Positions 12,401 to 21,025 of a DNA stretch of 64,000 bases are shown piece by piece. Position 1 is the stretch's first letter. Each line of letters starts with the position of its first letter. The notes beneath the pieces were generated by a model, which saw only the letters and a program-made list of their open reading frames with translations, was not told the origin of the DNA and did not search any database. Both the position numbers and the translations under genes were made by a program. Source of the stretch: Branchiostoma floridae (taxonomy: Eukaryota; Chordata; Leptocardii; Amphioxiformes; Branchiostomatidae); the NCBI RefSeq assembly GCF_000003815.2, contig NC_049990.1, positions 9,873,539 through 9,937,538 on the forward strand. The letters are read 5' to 3'.

Positions 12401-15400
12401 GAACCTGAAGAACCTGTAAAACCACAAAAGTTAAAAAGTTACATTAGTATTACATGTAGTCTTACCATTAACCCTATCCATGCTGACCTCTTTGGTATCA
12501 ATACAAAGTTGGCAAACGTATTCTCCCATAGCAAGATGACGGTTAAAACATGTACATCATAAGAACAAAGTCCATGTTAACTTTCTATGACACAAGTTTT
12601 ACAAATGCAAAAATTCAATACACAAGGGTTAGAGGCACATAATAGATTTGAGGATGATTGGGTGAACATACATTTGTAGCTGATAATATAGCATATATGT
12701 GAAGAAAAACTATCTCATACCAAAGTTTTGTGTGTTTGAAGTCTGGGTCCTCCTGGTTGGCTGGTAGGGGACATAGTTTTTAGCCGAGGAAGTTTGTTCA
12801 GACCACGTTTTCCCTTCCGCTTCTGTGGAAATCTGGGAAACAGATCAAACATATGATTATAAATATCTCAACATAAAACACAGACCAGAAAACTACATGA
12901 TTTAGCTGTATGAAAATCTCCTACCATGCCACAGATGTTGTGCCCTTGCAAATGCACTTTACACAAATTTCCTCACCACACCCTGGTGTAAATATAAAAA
13001 CGGTAACCAAATTTCGTTTGGGAGGTAAAACTGGAAGGCAGTGGAAGGAAAGGTTTAGGCTCTGCCTCCCAACACAATGCCCAAGACAAAATAATAACCC
13101 ACCACTCCTACAGCCTCAAAAAGGCTACGGGACAACCTTTACAAAATTGGGTAGCAGGGTAAAGATTAAACAAAGTTACAACCTTAATTCTCATTAAATA
13201 ACGTGAGTTTGAATAAGCAATTTCATTTGGAATTGAAGTTCATTTGATAAACTGTTTTAGCCTGGGTAGATTAACAAGATTGTAGTTTATATAGTAATGA
13301 TAGAAGTATTCTTTTTAGCTATATTATAGGAAAGTTCCCTCGCTTTGAATCTTTGTCTAGTGTTGAAAAATTCATTTTTCTTATGAGGTTTGATCGAACG
13401 ACATTATACAAACACATCTCAAGCTACATATTCAACATTACTAAGAAACGAGAAGAAGCCGAACAAATGTATTAGACTAGTTTTAGAATCCATGTTTTAG
13501 AAACCATGTGTACTGCACTACTACCTTTTGTACCTATATGCCTGTACTTAGCCTGATAGGGCATGAATGTGCAATAAAGGCTATTATTACTATTATTAAC
13601 CTGCTTGGAGTTACCTTATCTCTATACAAGGCTGCAGCTTTACTGTTGTACTTTTCCGACAGGCTCCAGTTGGGGTTGTAGTCGTCTTGGGACTTGAAGA
13701 ACTCCCTGGCCGTGTTGTTCCCTCCCACCTTCATCTTCTCTAGCTCAGCATCCTTCCACTTGTCCATCGTTACAGAGCGAACAAAACTGATAAGGAAATA
13801 ACAACAAGGTGCTTGTTTGTTAGTATACAGTATGTAGTCATTGTAGTGTCCATACTATCTGGATGTTTTCTTTCTTGGGAATGTCAAAAACTCAACAATA
13901 TTTTGGCTCCTGGGTAGCTGTCTGAAACGTCTGACTGTTTCCCAATTTTATTCAGTTGTGTAACCGTTACACCTTCATACATATGGTTGCTTTTTATTAA
14001 GGTCATGAGGGAAGAGCTTACTATGGGGTAATGGTATGTACTTACCATTGATTAACATACTAGTACCCAGTATACAATTGAGGACAATATGATCTGACTA
14101 AATACCGAGCTACACAGAAAATAGCAAAACACATCCATCTTTATCTGGAATACACATTTATTTATATTAAGGTTCTTCAATACAGTGGAAGGTATGACGG
14201 AACAGGTGTTTCTTCTTAGAGGACATCTTTTTAAGTCTGCCATACCGAATGGGGTTGGGGGTAGGGCTGGGTACCGGTACAGAAAATTCAGGTCCAGGTC
14301 CGGTTCAGGTCCAGAGCATCAGGTCCGGACCTGAACCTGGACCTGATTCAGTATGACTCATACCAATGGTCCATTTCACTACAAGGAAATCTGTTTGGTG
14401 GAGTATTAGACTTACACTGGCGTTTTAAAATCCTACAACGCTAACTGCACCTGTACGATTGACTGTAAACCTTGGTAGAAATTACTATAAACTCTACTCT
14501 ACTTTACTCTTGTCATTTTCTTCCAACTGCAAGCGCCAAAACGTGTGAATGCCTGATAAAATAATATGTTAATTTTCCAATCGGTCCAACATCCGGTCCA
14601 CCTAATTTTTTCAGGTCCGGTTTTTCTGGACCGGTTCAATAAGAAAAACCGGTTTCATACCGGTACGATGTACCGATACCCAGCCCTAGTTGGGGGTGTT
14701 CTGTTTTGGAATACAGTATGTTTCCATGGCATGGGCACTAGTACCTCGCTATCTCTGTTGTATTCAGAAACATGTTTATTTAGGGGAGTGATCAGAATAT
14801 AGATATGACATCTCTTCTGTACCTTAGATGGACTCCCAGTCCTCTGTGCTTGCCTGAACACTCCAGACAGATCCAGATCCCATAGGACACACTCACCCAC
14901 TGGGGGTTGTGGGTTCCACATTCAAAACAGTTCTGGAACAGAGAGTAACATGTATTATAAATCAAGTTAATCAACAGTCAAAATTGTCAAAAAATACCAC
15001 TCTGGAATCTATAAAATCTAGTCTATAGAATTTAAAGACCAGAATTCTTAATGCTTGTGTCAGTAGAGTAGGAAAAATTATCCCAGGTACAACCAAAAAA
15101 GTTGTCACATGGACCAGTTGGTTCTTATATAGAGATGTTTGTTTCTATGCAATAGTAACTATCTTTTCCTTCTTGGGATTTGGGAACGTTAAAAAACTCA
15201 ACTATTAGTTACAGCACCTGAATTGCTGTCTGAAACATCTCATTATCCAGTTAAGTAACTGTTACCATACAATAATAGTTACATATCTTTTTACATCATG
15301 GATGTCTAATCTTTACCGACATTTTAATCATCACAGCAAACCTCAGCTCCTGGTATAATTTGAATCTCATCTAATTTTGTTCTGATTACACACACCAATG

Positions 15401-15629
15401 CTGTCAATAATTCTGTCCTTCGTTAGCAACAGGGTTCTGTTTAATTATGGAATGACATGTGATGGGGGACAGACCAAGGTGACCCTACAGTTCAGACTAG
15501 TTCAGTACACATACTAAATGATAAAAATCAATGATACAATGATAAAAGAATTTGATGCGCTGCCCTTACATTATTTCCTGATTTTAGACGTAAGTCCTTG
15601 AGAACTCTCCGTGTCCGAGGGCTGGCCAT
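2468..15629 (-). CDS. ARFGAP1: ARFGAP1, Arf GTPase-activating protein 1 (13 coding exons, spliced)
   Basis: The spliced product is about 479 residues; the human protein is 406. ArfGAP1 stimulates GTP hydrolysis by Arf1 on Golgi and COPI membranes. The order is an N-terminal ArfGAP zinc finger, a lipid-packing-sensor (ALPS) region, small exons, and a tryptophan- and acid-rich tail. Coding exons in transcript order: 15629-15570, 14932-14823, 13786-13615, 12832-12721, 12413-12350, 12233-12165, 11338-11224, 10927-10871, 5123-5091, 4459-4406, 4134-4075, 3412-3270, 2858-2468. All junctions are GT-AG and all phases close, for 1440 bases including TAA. The start reads [11 protein letters not shown], almost identical to the vertebrate start. 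An upstream in-frame ATG at 15716 lies in the intron before this exon and is rejected. The ALPS motif and tryptophan tail favour ARFGAP1 over ARFGAP2/3. Further small exons could be missed in the 5.7-kb intron between 10871 and 5123. Confidence 0.93.
3699..3921 (+). mobile_element. tRNA-derived SINE
   Basis: A pol III A-box-like TGGTTAGTAGCC (3713-3724) and B-box-like GGGTTCATCACC (3748-3759) are spaced as in a tRNA. They are followed by a body with GAGCATGTTAAAGAACCC and a CAAA-type tail (3896-3921). It lies in the ARFGAP1 intron between exons 11 and 12. Confidence 0.6.
4075..5123 (-). CDS. ARFGAP1: ARFGAP1 exons 9-11: three small phase-0 exons
   Basis: Exons 5123-5091 (33 bp), 4459-4406 (54 bp) and 4134-4075 (60 bp) each start and end between codons, so each can be skipped without a frameshift. 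Exons 9 and 10 both begin Ala-Val-Lys-Leu and both end Glu-Lys, which suggests an old exon duplication. Exon 11 reads [20 protein letters not shown] and aligns with the human stretch leading into the second ALPS region. Splice sites are good (for example AG/GTAATG and AG/GTACAC). Confidence 0.78.
5285..5535 (+). mobile_element. SINE-like copy related to the one at 3699
   Basis: The copy contains CCAGTTCAATACTGGGG (B-box-like, near 5320) and GAGCACATTAAAGA (5417-5430), the latter matching the body of the 3699 SINE. The head is incomplete. It lies in the ARFGAP1 intron between exons 8 and 9, before composite unit 1. Confidence 0.5.
5593..6411. repeat. Composite unit 1 (60-bp start, 108-bp end) with LINE remnant
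   Basis: The unit begins with the 60-bp sequence R2 (5593-5652; CATAATATATTCCCACTCAC...) and ends with the 108-bp sequence R1 (6304-6411). Its interior of about 650 bp includes a G-rich run (5700-5720) and a decayed non-LTR reverse-transcriptase end on the minus strand. It abuts unit 2 directly. The two units share one base, the C at 6411. Confidence 0.6.
5960..6135 (-). pseudogene. C-terminal fragment of a non-LTR retrotransposon reverse transcriptase
   Basis: The frame reads [20 protein letters not shown] followed by [13 protein letters not shown]. The pattern VVP-x-R-x-F-x-x-R-x-x-W-N-S-L-P is characteristic of the end of LINE ORF2 proteins in animals. Upstream catalytic motifs are absent and the frame decays after the SLPP motif, so this is a truncated relic inside composite unit 1. 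Confidence 0.65.
7640..9045. repeat. Palindrome-rich minisatellite, 60-64 bp units, 124-bp higher-order period
   Basis: Each good unit has two back-to-back dyads, CACCGTCCGACGGTG (7+1+7) and GCTGTCCGACAGC (6+1+6), sharing the core GTCCGAC. An AT-rich spacer of about 30 bp follows (AAATACAATATACAAC). Units are 60-66 bp. From about 8396 to 8885 they alternate in two types, and ACCAAACCG recurs at 8396, 8520, 8644 and 8767, a 124-bp higher-order repeat. The left edge (from about 7470) is much more degenerate than the right. All three plus frames and one minus frame stay open for 280-500 codons only because the repeat lacks stops; I do not regard them as genes. Confidence 0.85.
9150..9595. repeat. 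GC-rich minisatellite, 62-bp units
   Basis: Seven copies are marked by CAGGAGCTGG or its variants at 9171, 9251, 9313, 9375, 9437, 9499 and 9578. Steps are 80, 62, 62, 62, 62 and 79 bp; the 80-bp steps contain an extra CGACCC-type insert of about 18 bp. The central copies are nearly identical. It lies 100 bp from the palindromic satellite but shares no sequence with it. Confidence 0.85.
10490..10535. promoter_or_regulatory. Cluster of three E2F-like sites in composite unit 2
   Basis: TCCCGCCAAA, GCGCGGGAAA and ACCGCCAAAC fall within about 35 bp, and the surrounding 150 bp is GC-rich with GCCATATGGCGG nearby. This looks like a promoter core rather than intron sequence, but no convincing coding exon follows in either direction. 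A 91-codon plus-strand frame across it has no recognisable domain. Confidence 0.3.
10871..12832 (-). CDS. ARFGAP1: ARFGAP1 exons 4-8: linker and ALPS membrane-curvature sensor
   Basis: Exons 12832-12721, 12413-12350, 12233-12165, 11338-11224 and 10927-10871. The exon 6-7 junction gives [13 protein letters not shown] followed by [15 protein letters not shown], the conserved block after the GAP domain in invertebrate ArfGAPs. Exons 7 and 8 join to give [18 protein letters not shown], a serine/threonine-rich amphipathic stretch at the same place as the first human ALPS motif. ALPS motifs bind highly curved, loosely packed membrane and so tie activity to budding vesicles (known for the family). 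Exon 4 starts at the acceptor before ATTTCCACAGAAG; the CAG ten bases further in would break phase. Confidence 0.88.
11574..11781. mobile_element. TA-flanked MITE (Tc1/mariner-like ends)
   Basis: Terminal inverted repeats CTGTAAATGCA/TGCATTTACAG are flanked by TA on both sides (11572-11573 and 11782-11783), giving a 208-bp element. The interior is rich in CCGCGAA/TTCACCGC motifs. A half copy (TACTGTAAATGCATTTAA) is visible near 41875, and decayed relatives may lie near 49050 and 51770. It lies in the ARFGAP1 intron between exons 6 and 7. Confidence 0.65.
13440..13602 (+). mobile_element. LINE-like 3' tail
   Basis: GCATGAATGTGCAATAAAGG followed by a run of ATT-type triplets (CTATTATTACTATTATTA) is typical of CR1/L2-type LINE 3' ends. 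The 5' limit is uncertain. It ends about 12 bp from the donor of ARFGAP1 exon 3. Confidence 0.4.
13615..15629 (-). CDS. ARFGAP1: ARFGAP1 exons 1-3: catalytic ArfGAP domain
   Basis: Exons 15629-15570, 14932-14823 and 13786-13615 encode residues 1-114. The C4 zinc finger is C-x2-C-x16-C-x2-C at residues 22, 25, 42 and 45. It is followed by [16 protein letters not shown], which holds the catalytic arginine finger at residue 50, the same number as in mammalian ArfGAP1. The stretch [13 protein letters not shown] and the later [18 protein letters not shown] match the family closely. No catalytic or zinc-binding residue is missing, so an active GAP is expected. The intron between exons 2 and 3 carries a 427-bp hAT-like insertion. 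Confidence 0.95.
14262..14688. mobile_element. hAT-like element family A, copy 1
   Basis: 427 bp with termini TAGGGCTGGGTACCGGTAC and GTACCGATACCCAGCCCTA, flanked by a perfect 8-bp duplication GTTGGGGG (14254-14261 and 14689-14696). The subterminal region is packed with GGTCCGG/CCGGACC motifs, as in hAT transposase-binding arrays. There is no coding capacity. It lies in the ARFGAP1 intron between exons 2 and 3, in the opposite orientation to copy 2. Confidence 0.88.
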
Positions 15630-15743
15630 GGTTTGTAGAGCTGTGTTGGCTGTGTAGAAATGTATGATGGAAAAATAGAAGATAATTGCTACACTCAAGG
15701 AGGTTCCCTTATTCAACCTCCTTGCTACACTCCATTATCATAT

Positions 15744-16600
15744 ATAACGTTAACGTTATGTTTCATGCCAAAAAATGTTGAATTATATTATATACGACTG
15801 TTACGTAACATATGGCTTTAAAGAGAAGCCCAATGGTGTCTGGAAAGTGTTACAAATAGTATATCTATACTCGATATACTCTAACATCTGCTTCAAAATC
15901 TGATGATGTCCATACAAAAATTCTCTGCACGCCCAACGTTTCAAGTTCATAATTTTCTTATGTCACGATTCCTAACTGAACAATATTCACGCATATAACT
16001 GCTGCCATAACTTAAGGAATATGTACCGAAATACAGTTAACGTAGTAATGGAGGCAAAAAAACGCGTTTCTCTGTGTTTGACAGTCGGGTTTAAAGTTCC
16101 ACGTAGCACTGAGCCGGCAAGGGGGAGGGGGGCACAGTTTTGAGTATCAAAACAGACAAAAATCGTTACTTACCTGGACCAGTTGTAACGCGAATCTTAG
16201 TTCGTTACGATCTAAAGCTCTTTAGGAGGAATAGGTGGTCTAATTCACGGCAAAAATAAAGATTTTATCAAGGTAAAAGCCACACGTCAAATTTGACACA
16301 CCGGCCCGGAAGTGGGTCTACCCTGCTCTTGGTGGAAACTCGTCGGAGTCGAACTATTTGTGGCGTAACAGCGACACCTAGCGGAAATGTTTGAAACAGC
16401 CAAATCCGCGGAGTTTTTGTAGAACTTTCGTATTTTCCATTGATAACATTATGATGACGTTTACCGTGGAAAATATTAAATAATAGTTAGGCTGTGGCGA
16501 AGGAGTTCATACGTTAACTAGTAAGGATTTAAGCTTTAACGTTAACGTTACTAGTTTTCGTTGTTTCCATGCTGTTGCCTGTTGAAGTTAACGTTACCTG
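15744..16600. repeat. Cluster of AACGTT/TAACGTTA palindromes upstream of ARFGAP1
   Basis: The self-complementary string TAACGTTAACGTTA and close relatives occur around 15745-15760, 16505-16560 and 16590-16600. The copies near 16513-16557 also sit in a short inverted repeat built on AACTAGTAA/TTACTAGTT. They flank the putative promoter and first intron of ARFGAP1. Whether they are regulatory or repeat-derived is unknown. Confidence 0.4.
16174..16450 (-). promoter_or_regulatory. ARFGAP1: ARFGAP1 5' UTR exon and likely promoter
   Basis: A consensus donor (CCAG/GTAAGT read on the minus strand) ends an untranslated exon at 16174. The matching acceptor is CTACACAG just upstream of the ATG, leaving about 20 untranslated bases before 15629. 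A perfect ETS/GABP-type site CCGGAAGTG lies at 16306-16314, and the stretch is richer in CpG than the surrounding introns. No TATA box is evident. The transcription start cannot be placed from sequence alone. Confidence 0.5.
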
Positions 16601-19600
16601 AGGTAAACTGCCAGTACAAGTGGTAACGAGAGGGATCCATTCTCCGACAGGGTTCCAAATGCCAACAGGTTTTAAGGTAATTAGCATGGTTCATTCATTG
16701 GCATTACTAGTATGTCTTAGTCGTAAATGGCGGGATTTTTGTTCTTGCGACATTTGTAGTGATGATGGACAGTGGATTTCAATGCAGACTAGAAGCAATT
16801 TTTATCAATAATGATTAAATATAAACAAAGAATTCTGGGTTATTGGTATGAACAGAATTTGCTATTGAAAATCATTTTTATAATCAATGAGAGAACAAGA
16901 TGGAGTTATTTACAAAGACAAAGTTATCTTGTTTACAGACAAACACACTCACAAAGGCTAGTGAAGATGATAATAATTTATGTAAGATAGCTTCATTCAG
17001 AGCTTTCAATTAAAAGGACTAACTTAAGTAAAAATTTATCATGTTTGAAAGTAAAACAAAATTTTGTTGTTTTGCATATGAATTCATAATGATAAATCAA
17101 TGATATCAATGATAGAGTTCATGCTATGTTGAAATGTTGCACAAAAAGGATAAAAGATCCGGGGAGGTGCAGTGGTGTTTATTTTTGACTGCACTAATTT
17201 CATCCATAAAATTTACTTGCTGTGGCCTCAAGGCTCCTATAGCACACTCAGAAATGTGCCCCTTTATAAAAATCAGCATTTTCCGTTAGGCTATGTTGGT
17301 TTGATTATACGGATGATGTAAACACTAAAACTGATGCAAGCATCCAGATAAATCAGATTAAATATAATTGGCCAAAATAAAAGGTTGCCTCCATTGAGAA
17401 ACCTAAGTGATCATGAAGGTTGACAAAACAAACAATATACTATTCATTTTTGTTCTTTCACATTGTCATCTTTGTCTTTGACTTTCGCTTTCCGATATTT
17501 TTTTGCAACTTACATGTCGCATAGCGTTATGCTTGCTCATTTAGCAGCTGCTTTTCATGATCTACCAGTGTAGTTAAATGATTTATTATTTGGAAACGGA
17601 TGAAAATTCATAGTCTCCAAGCAGACCCTACAGACAGTGCCTTAGAGATGGTATCAAAGCTGGCAAGGCCCGTTTGACTCCCTTTGGCCAGCTATACTCC
17701 TTTGCCAGCTTTGATACTATCTCTTTAGGCACTGTAGGGTTTGCTTGGAGACTAGAAAATTCACAGGGATGTCCATAAAATCAAGTCAACGTGGCCTCAA
17801 TGTTCACTATGTATAAAAAGAGACAGACTCATACAAGAGACAAGATGCCATGAAAACGTTGAAGTGTAATTCTGGACAGAAAATGGACATGTGTCAAAAC
17901 CAACAAAATCATCTGAATCCTGAGTTGACACAACATAAATAAACCATGTTTAAAACCACCCTCTGTAGATTAAAATACTAACGAAAATGTTACATGTGAA
18001 ATACTAGAACCTCACATAGCTGCAAGCCACTCTCATTCCAAGGATCACCTCTAAAGGCCTGGGAACAAGAGTGGCGTCAAAGACACACCATCATGACATT
18101 GTGTTCTATATCCTAACTTCCTCAACTGGCACTCAAAATTAAAAGCAGTAAATACAACTCCAGCACACAAGTACATTGCGTCATTCCTTTGCCACAGTAC
18201 TCCTACGATGGACATCCTTTCTACATCATCTGAATACATCATGTTGTTCACACCATGTCATAAAGCCAGGTCATAAAATGTACAGACAGCGTGTTAGATC
18301 CAGGCAATACAGGCCTTGTTTCTCCTTATCAATCATTCAGTAGTGTTCTGGCAGGCTTCCATGTTATATCATGTAGAAACTAAAACTAAGACAGACATAC
18401 AATGTTTTACGTCATGACTAGTGTCACTTGCTGTTCTAACATTCACATTGTCAAAAAAAATACTGAAAACATCACTTCTGAAATAACAACTGAAGCATAT
18501 TTATCAACCTCAAATCTAGCTGTCTACACTTTAGTCAACACTTCACCCATACAGTATTTGTCTACTGCTCATATCACTATCATCAGCACTTCACATTATC
18601 ACAGCCATTTGGTTGAGCAAAGAAATACAGTACCCGTCCTAAAGTCCTTTTACATAAGATTGCATGACATTGTATTAAATCTAAGACATTGAGGGAGGCA
18701 GTCATGACAACAAAGGTACAATTTTATGAAGGAATAAAATGAATGGGGGGGGGGGAGTTACAATTACTAAGAAAAATGTAAGGAACTGTCAAATATGAGT
18801 GTTTTCAGTAGTATCGGGTGTAAAACTGGTTTAAAAATTAAAAATAAAACAATGGGGTTTTAAAACATAAAAAACAACACTCATTGAAGAGTCTTGAATG
18901 AAGCCAGAAAATTTCATTACTACCTGGGCCTGAACTTCTTACTTGCAATAGCTGTTGCTCATAGCTATAAAGGTACAAATATATAACAGCTTCTTGTGGA
19001 TTACTTTGTCACATTTTTCTTTTCTATATAAAGGGAAGACGTGTATATACTTTCACATTGTCAAAAAGATATGGCTAAATTTCAATTTTGTTATAGCAAA
19101 GTTACACATTCAGTACTCCTAGTCAATCACTATTGATAGGTTATAATCAGGCATTTAACAGGGACTAAAAAGTCACCATCTGGTACAGTAATAGCCTCCT
19201 TTTTTCAAGCCAAGACACAATAATGTAATACCAGCTACAACATGTAAATGGTTTTCATATTTTTGTTACAACACAAGTGTTTTTCAACATGTTAACAACG
19301 GGACAGCACTTTCTTAGCACACCCTTCCATATCCACGCGGGGAGGGGGGCAATTAGCCAGTCTAGGATACAGGAAGGTTTGGGTAGTAGACGGGTCGGAC
19401 ATAGCATCCACTTTTGGACAAACATTATTAACCCTCTTTAGAGCAATATAGCAAGGATAAGCACACTTCTAGCCTGCAGCTTTCTTATGCTCTTTATCAT
19501 ACTTGCACATTTAGAAACAGTGACTGTACATAACAAGAAATCATAGTTAACTGTTCAAGACACACAACAGCTGCATTGTTTATCTCTTTCTAACTGCAAA

Positions 19601-20785
19601 CTACATAGTACTAGTAAAACTGAAATTTCAAAATTATATGACAAAGTCTCTTGCTCCAGTGGAAAAAAATGTACAGAAAAACATGTAATGTGTTGGTGCA
19701 AAACTACAGACTGAAGCGTTCTAAAAATACTGAGGTGGAGTTTCTTACACTTATGATTCCAAATTGTGATGGAATGGCTTGTAACAAGCACTGACCCTGG
19801 GACTCATTATTGTCATAGTTGTAACAAGCTCTACTTATAAAAAATCACTTATCATCTCTAAGATTCCGGAAGTTACAGACCATTGGGCTTATTCCTTCCT
19901 TGCAGACTTTCTAAGATGCAAGTCAAGACAGATGAAATTACATGTACAAGAATATACATGCACTTATAAAAATCTAATTGTCTATGAAATGCCAATACAT
20001 GTATGTAAATATGAAATCTCACATCTATTGTTACAAAACTATGTATGTCGTAATCTTTCCAATTACACAAATATGGCCTCTATCATTAGAAAATTTGTCA
20101 GTTATTCTAGTTAGTGAACTGATCACTATGAAAATGATTTAGTAATTCACTTGTACATGCAGGTCATGAACATGATGTCTTCATCAATTCACTAGACCTC
20201 TACGTATGGCACTTGCAAAAGCATCCCTGTACACAAAGTTACCACTGTTTCAGCGAGTTGTTGAGCATTTGCGTTATTGCATTTTTGTTCTGTCGGATTG
20301 TACATCAATGTGCAACAGTGAGATATCAGCTACTCTAACATCTATGGCAATGTGGTGCTTACAAATACATGTAGATGTAAAAAAATGGCTCCACCCTGGA
20401 GGCATTGCCAAAATTGTCCTGCCACTACCTGTATATGGATGTACCGACACCAGATAACTTGCCTTCTACAGTTGAGAATTTTTGAGAAATAACGGAGACA
20501 CCGTATGAATCATGGCAAGATGTGCTTAGGCTTACTTGGTTTTAGAGGCACTTGAAATGACATTATACTCAAATAAGTCAAAACTTTAGAGAAATTTTGA
20601 TGTATAATGAAGAGAAGGGCACACCTCTGAGTGTATACTTTGTATCCTATCTCACTAAAATCATTGTATACAGTGATCGGCTGTTAGGAATAATCATATT
20701 TGTCTGACTAAAGCCATGAAGACTTTATCGTACTAGGATTAGTGTTGTTTTATGATCCAATTTCATTTTTGATGTGATTTTTTTC
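16451..20785. other. Intergenic stretch between ARFGAP1 and FARP, no gene seen
   Basis: AT-rich; contains the foldback MITE at 17611 and a G10 run near 18746, otherwise no repeat or coding frame I can support. Part of it may be a long FARP 3' UTR if the two early AATAAA signals are bypassed. Confidence 0.6.
17611..17754. mobile_element. 144-bp foldback MITE with 9-bp target duplication
   Basis: Almost the whole element is one inverted repeat: arms of about 55 bp starting TAGTCTCCAAGCAGACCCTA and ending in its near complement, with a spacer of about 35 bp. The flanks carry a perfect 9-bp duplication GAAAATTCA (17602-17610 and 17755-17763). A 9-bp duplication is usual for Mutator-like elements. 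It lies between the FARP 3' end and the ARFGAP1 promoter. If transcribed it would form a long hairpin. Confidence 0.8.
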
Positions 20786-21000
20786 TTTAGAAGATTGTGA
20801 CGTAGAGACATGACATGTTGTCTTCCTTAATGACGACATGTTCTCTTCCGTTTTATTTTAATTTTTGTTGTGATGTTTTCTTTAGAAGATTGTGACACAG
20901 AGAGATGACGTGTTGTCTTCCTTAATGACGACATGTTCTCTTCCATTTTATTTTAATTTTTGTTGTGATGTTTTCTTTAGAAGATCATGACACAGAGATG
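20786..21000. repeat. 95-bp tandem repeat just past the FARP stop, with duplicated AATAAA
   Basis: About 2.3 copies of a 95-bp unit, marked by TTTAGAAGAT at 20786, 20881 and 20976, start 26 bp beyond the FARP stop codon. Each full unit contains AATAAA on the minus strand (20852-20857 and 20947-20952), so the FARP transcript has two candidate polyadenylation signals 95 bp apart, created by the duplication. Confidence 0.75.
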
Positions 21001-21025
21001 ATGTGCTGGTTCCCTTCTCTCCAGC

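Noticed and set aside
15629..15716. Longer ARFGAP1 N-terminus starting at 15716
   Set aside because: The added residues are unlike any ArfGAP1, the family start MASPRTR is exact at 15629, and an acceptor lies between.
16620..16811. Plus-strand gene divergent from ARFGAP1
   Set aside because: 63 unremarkable codons, no donor in frame and no downstream exon.
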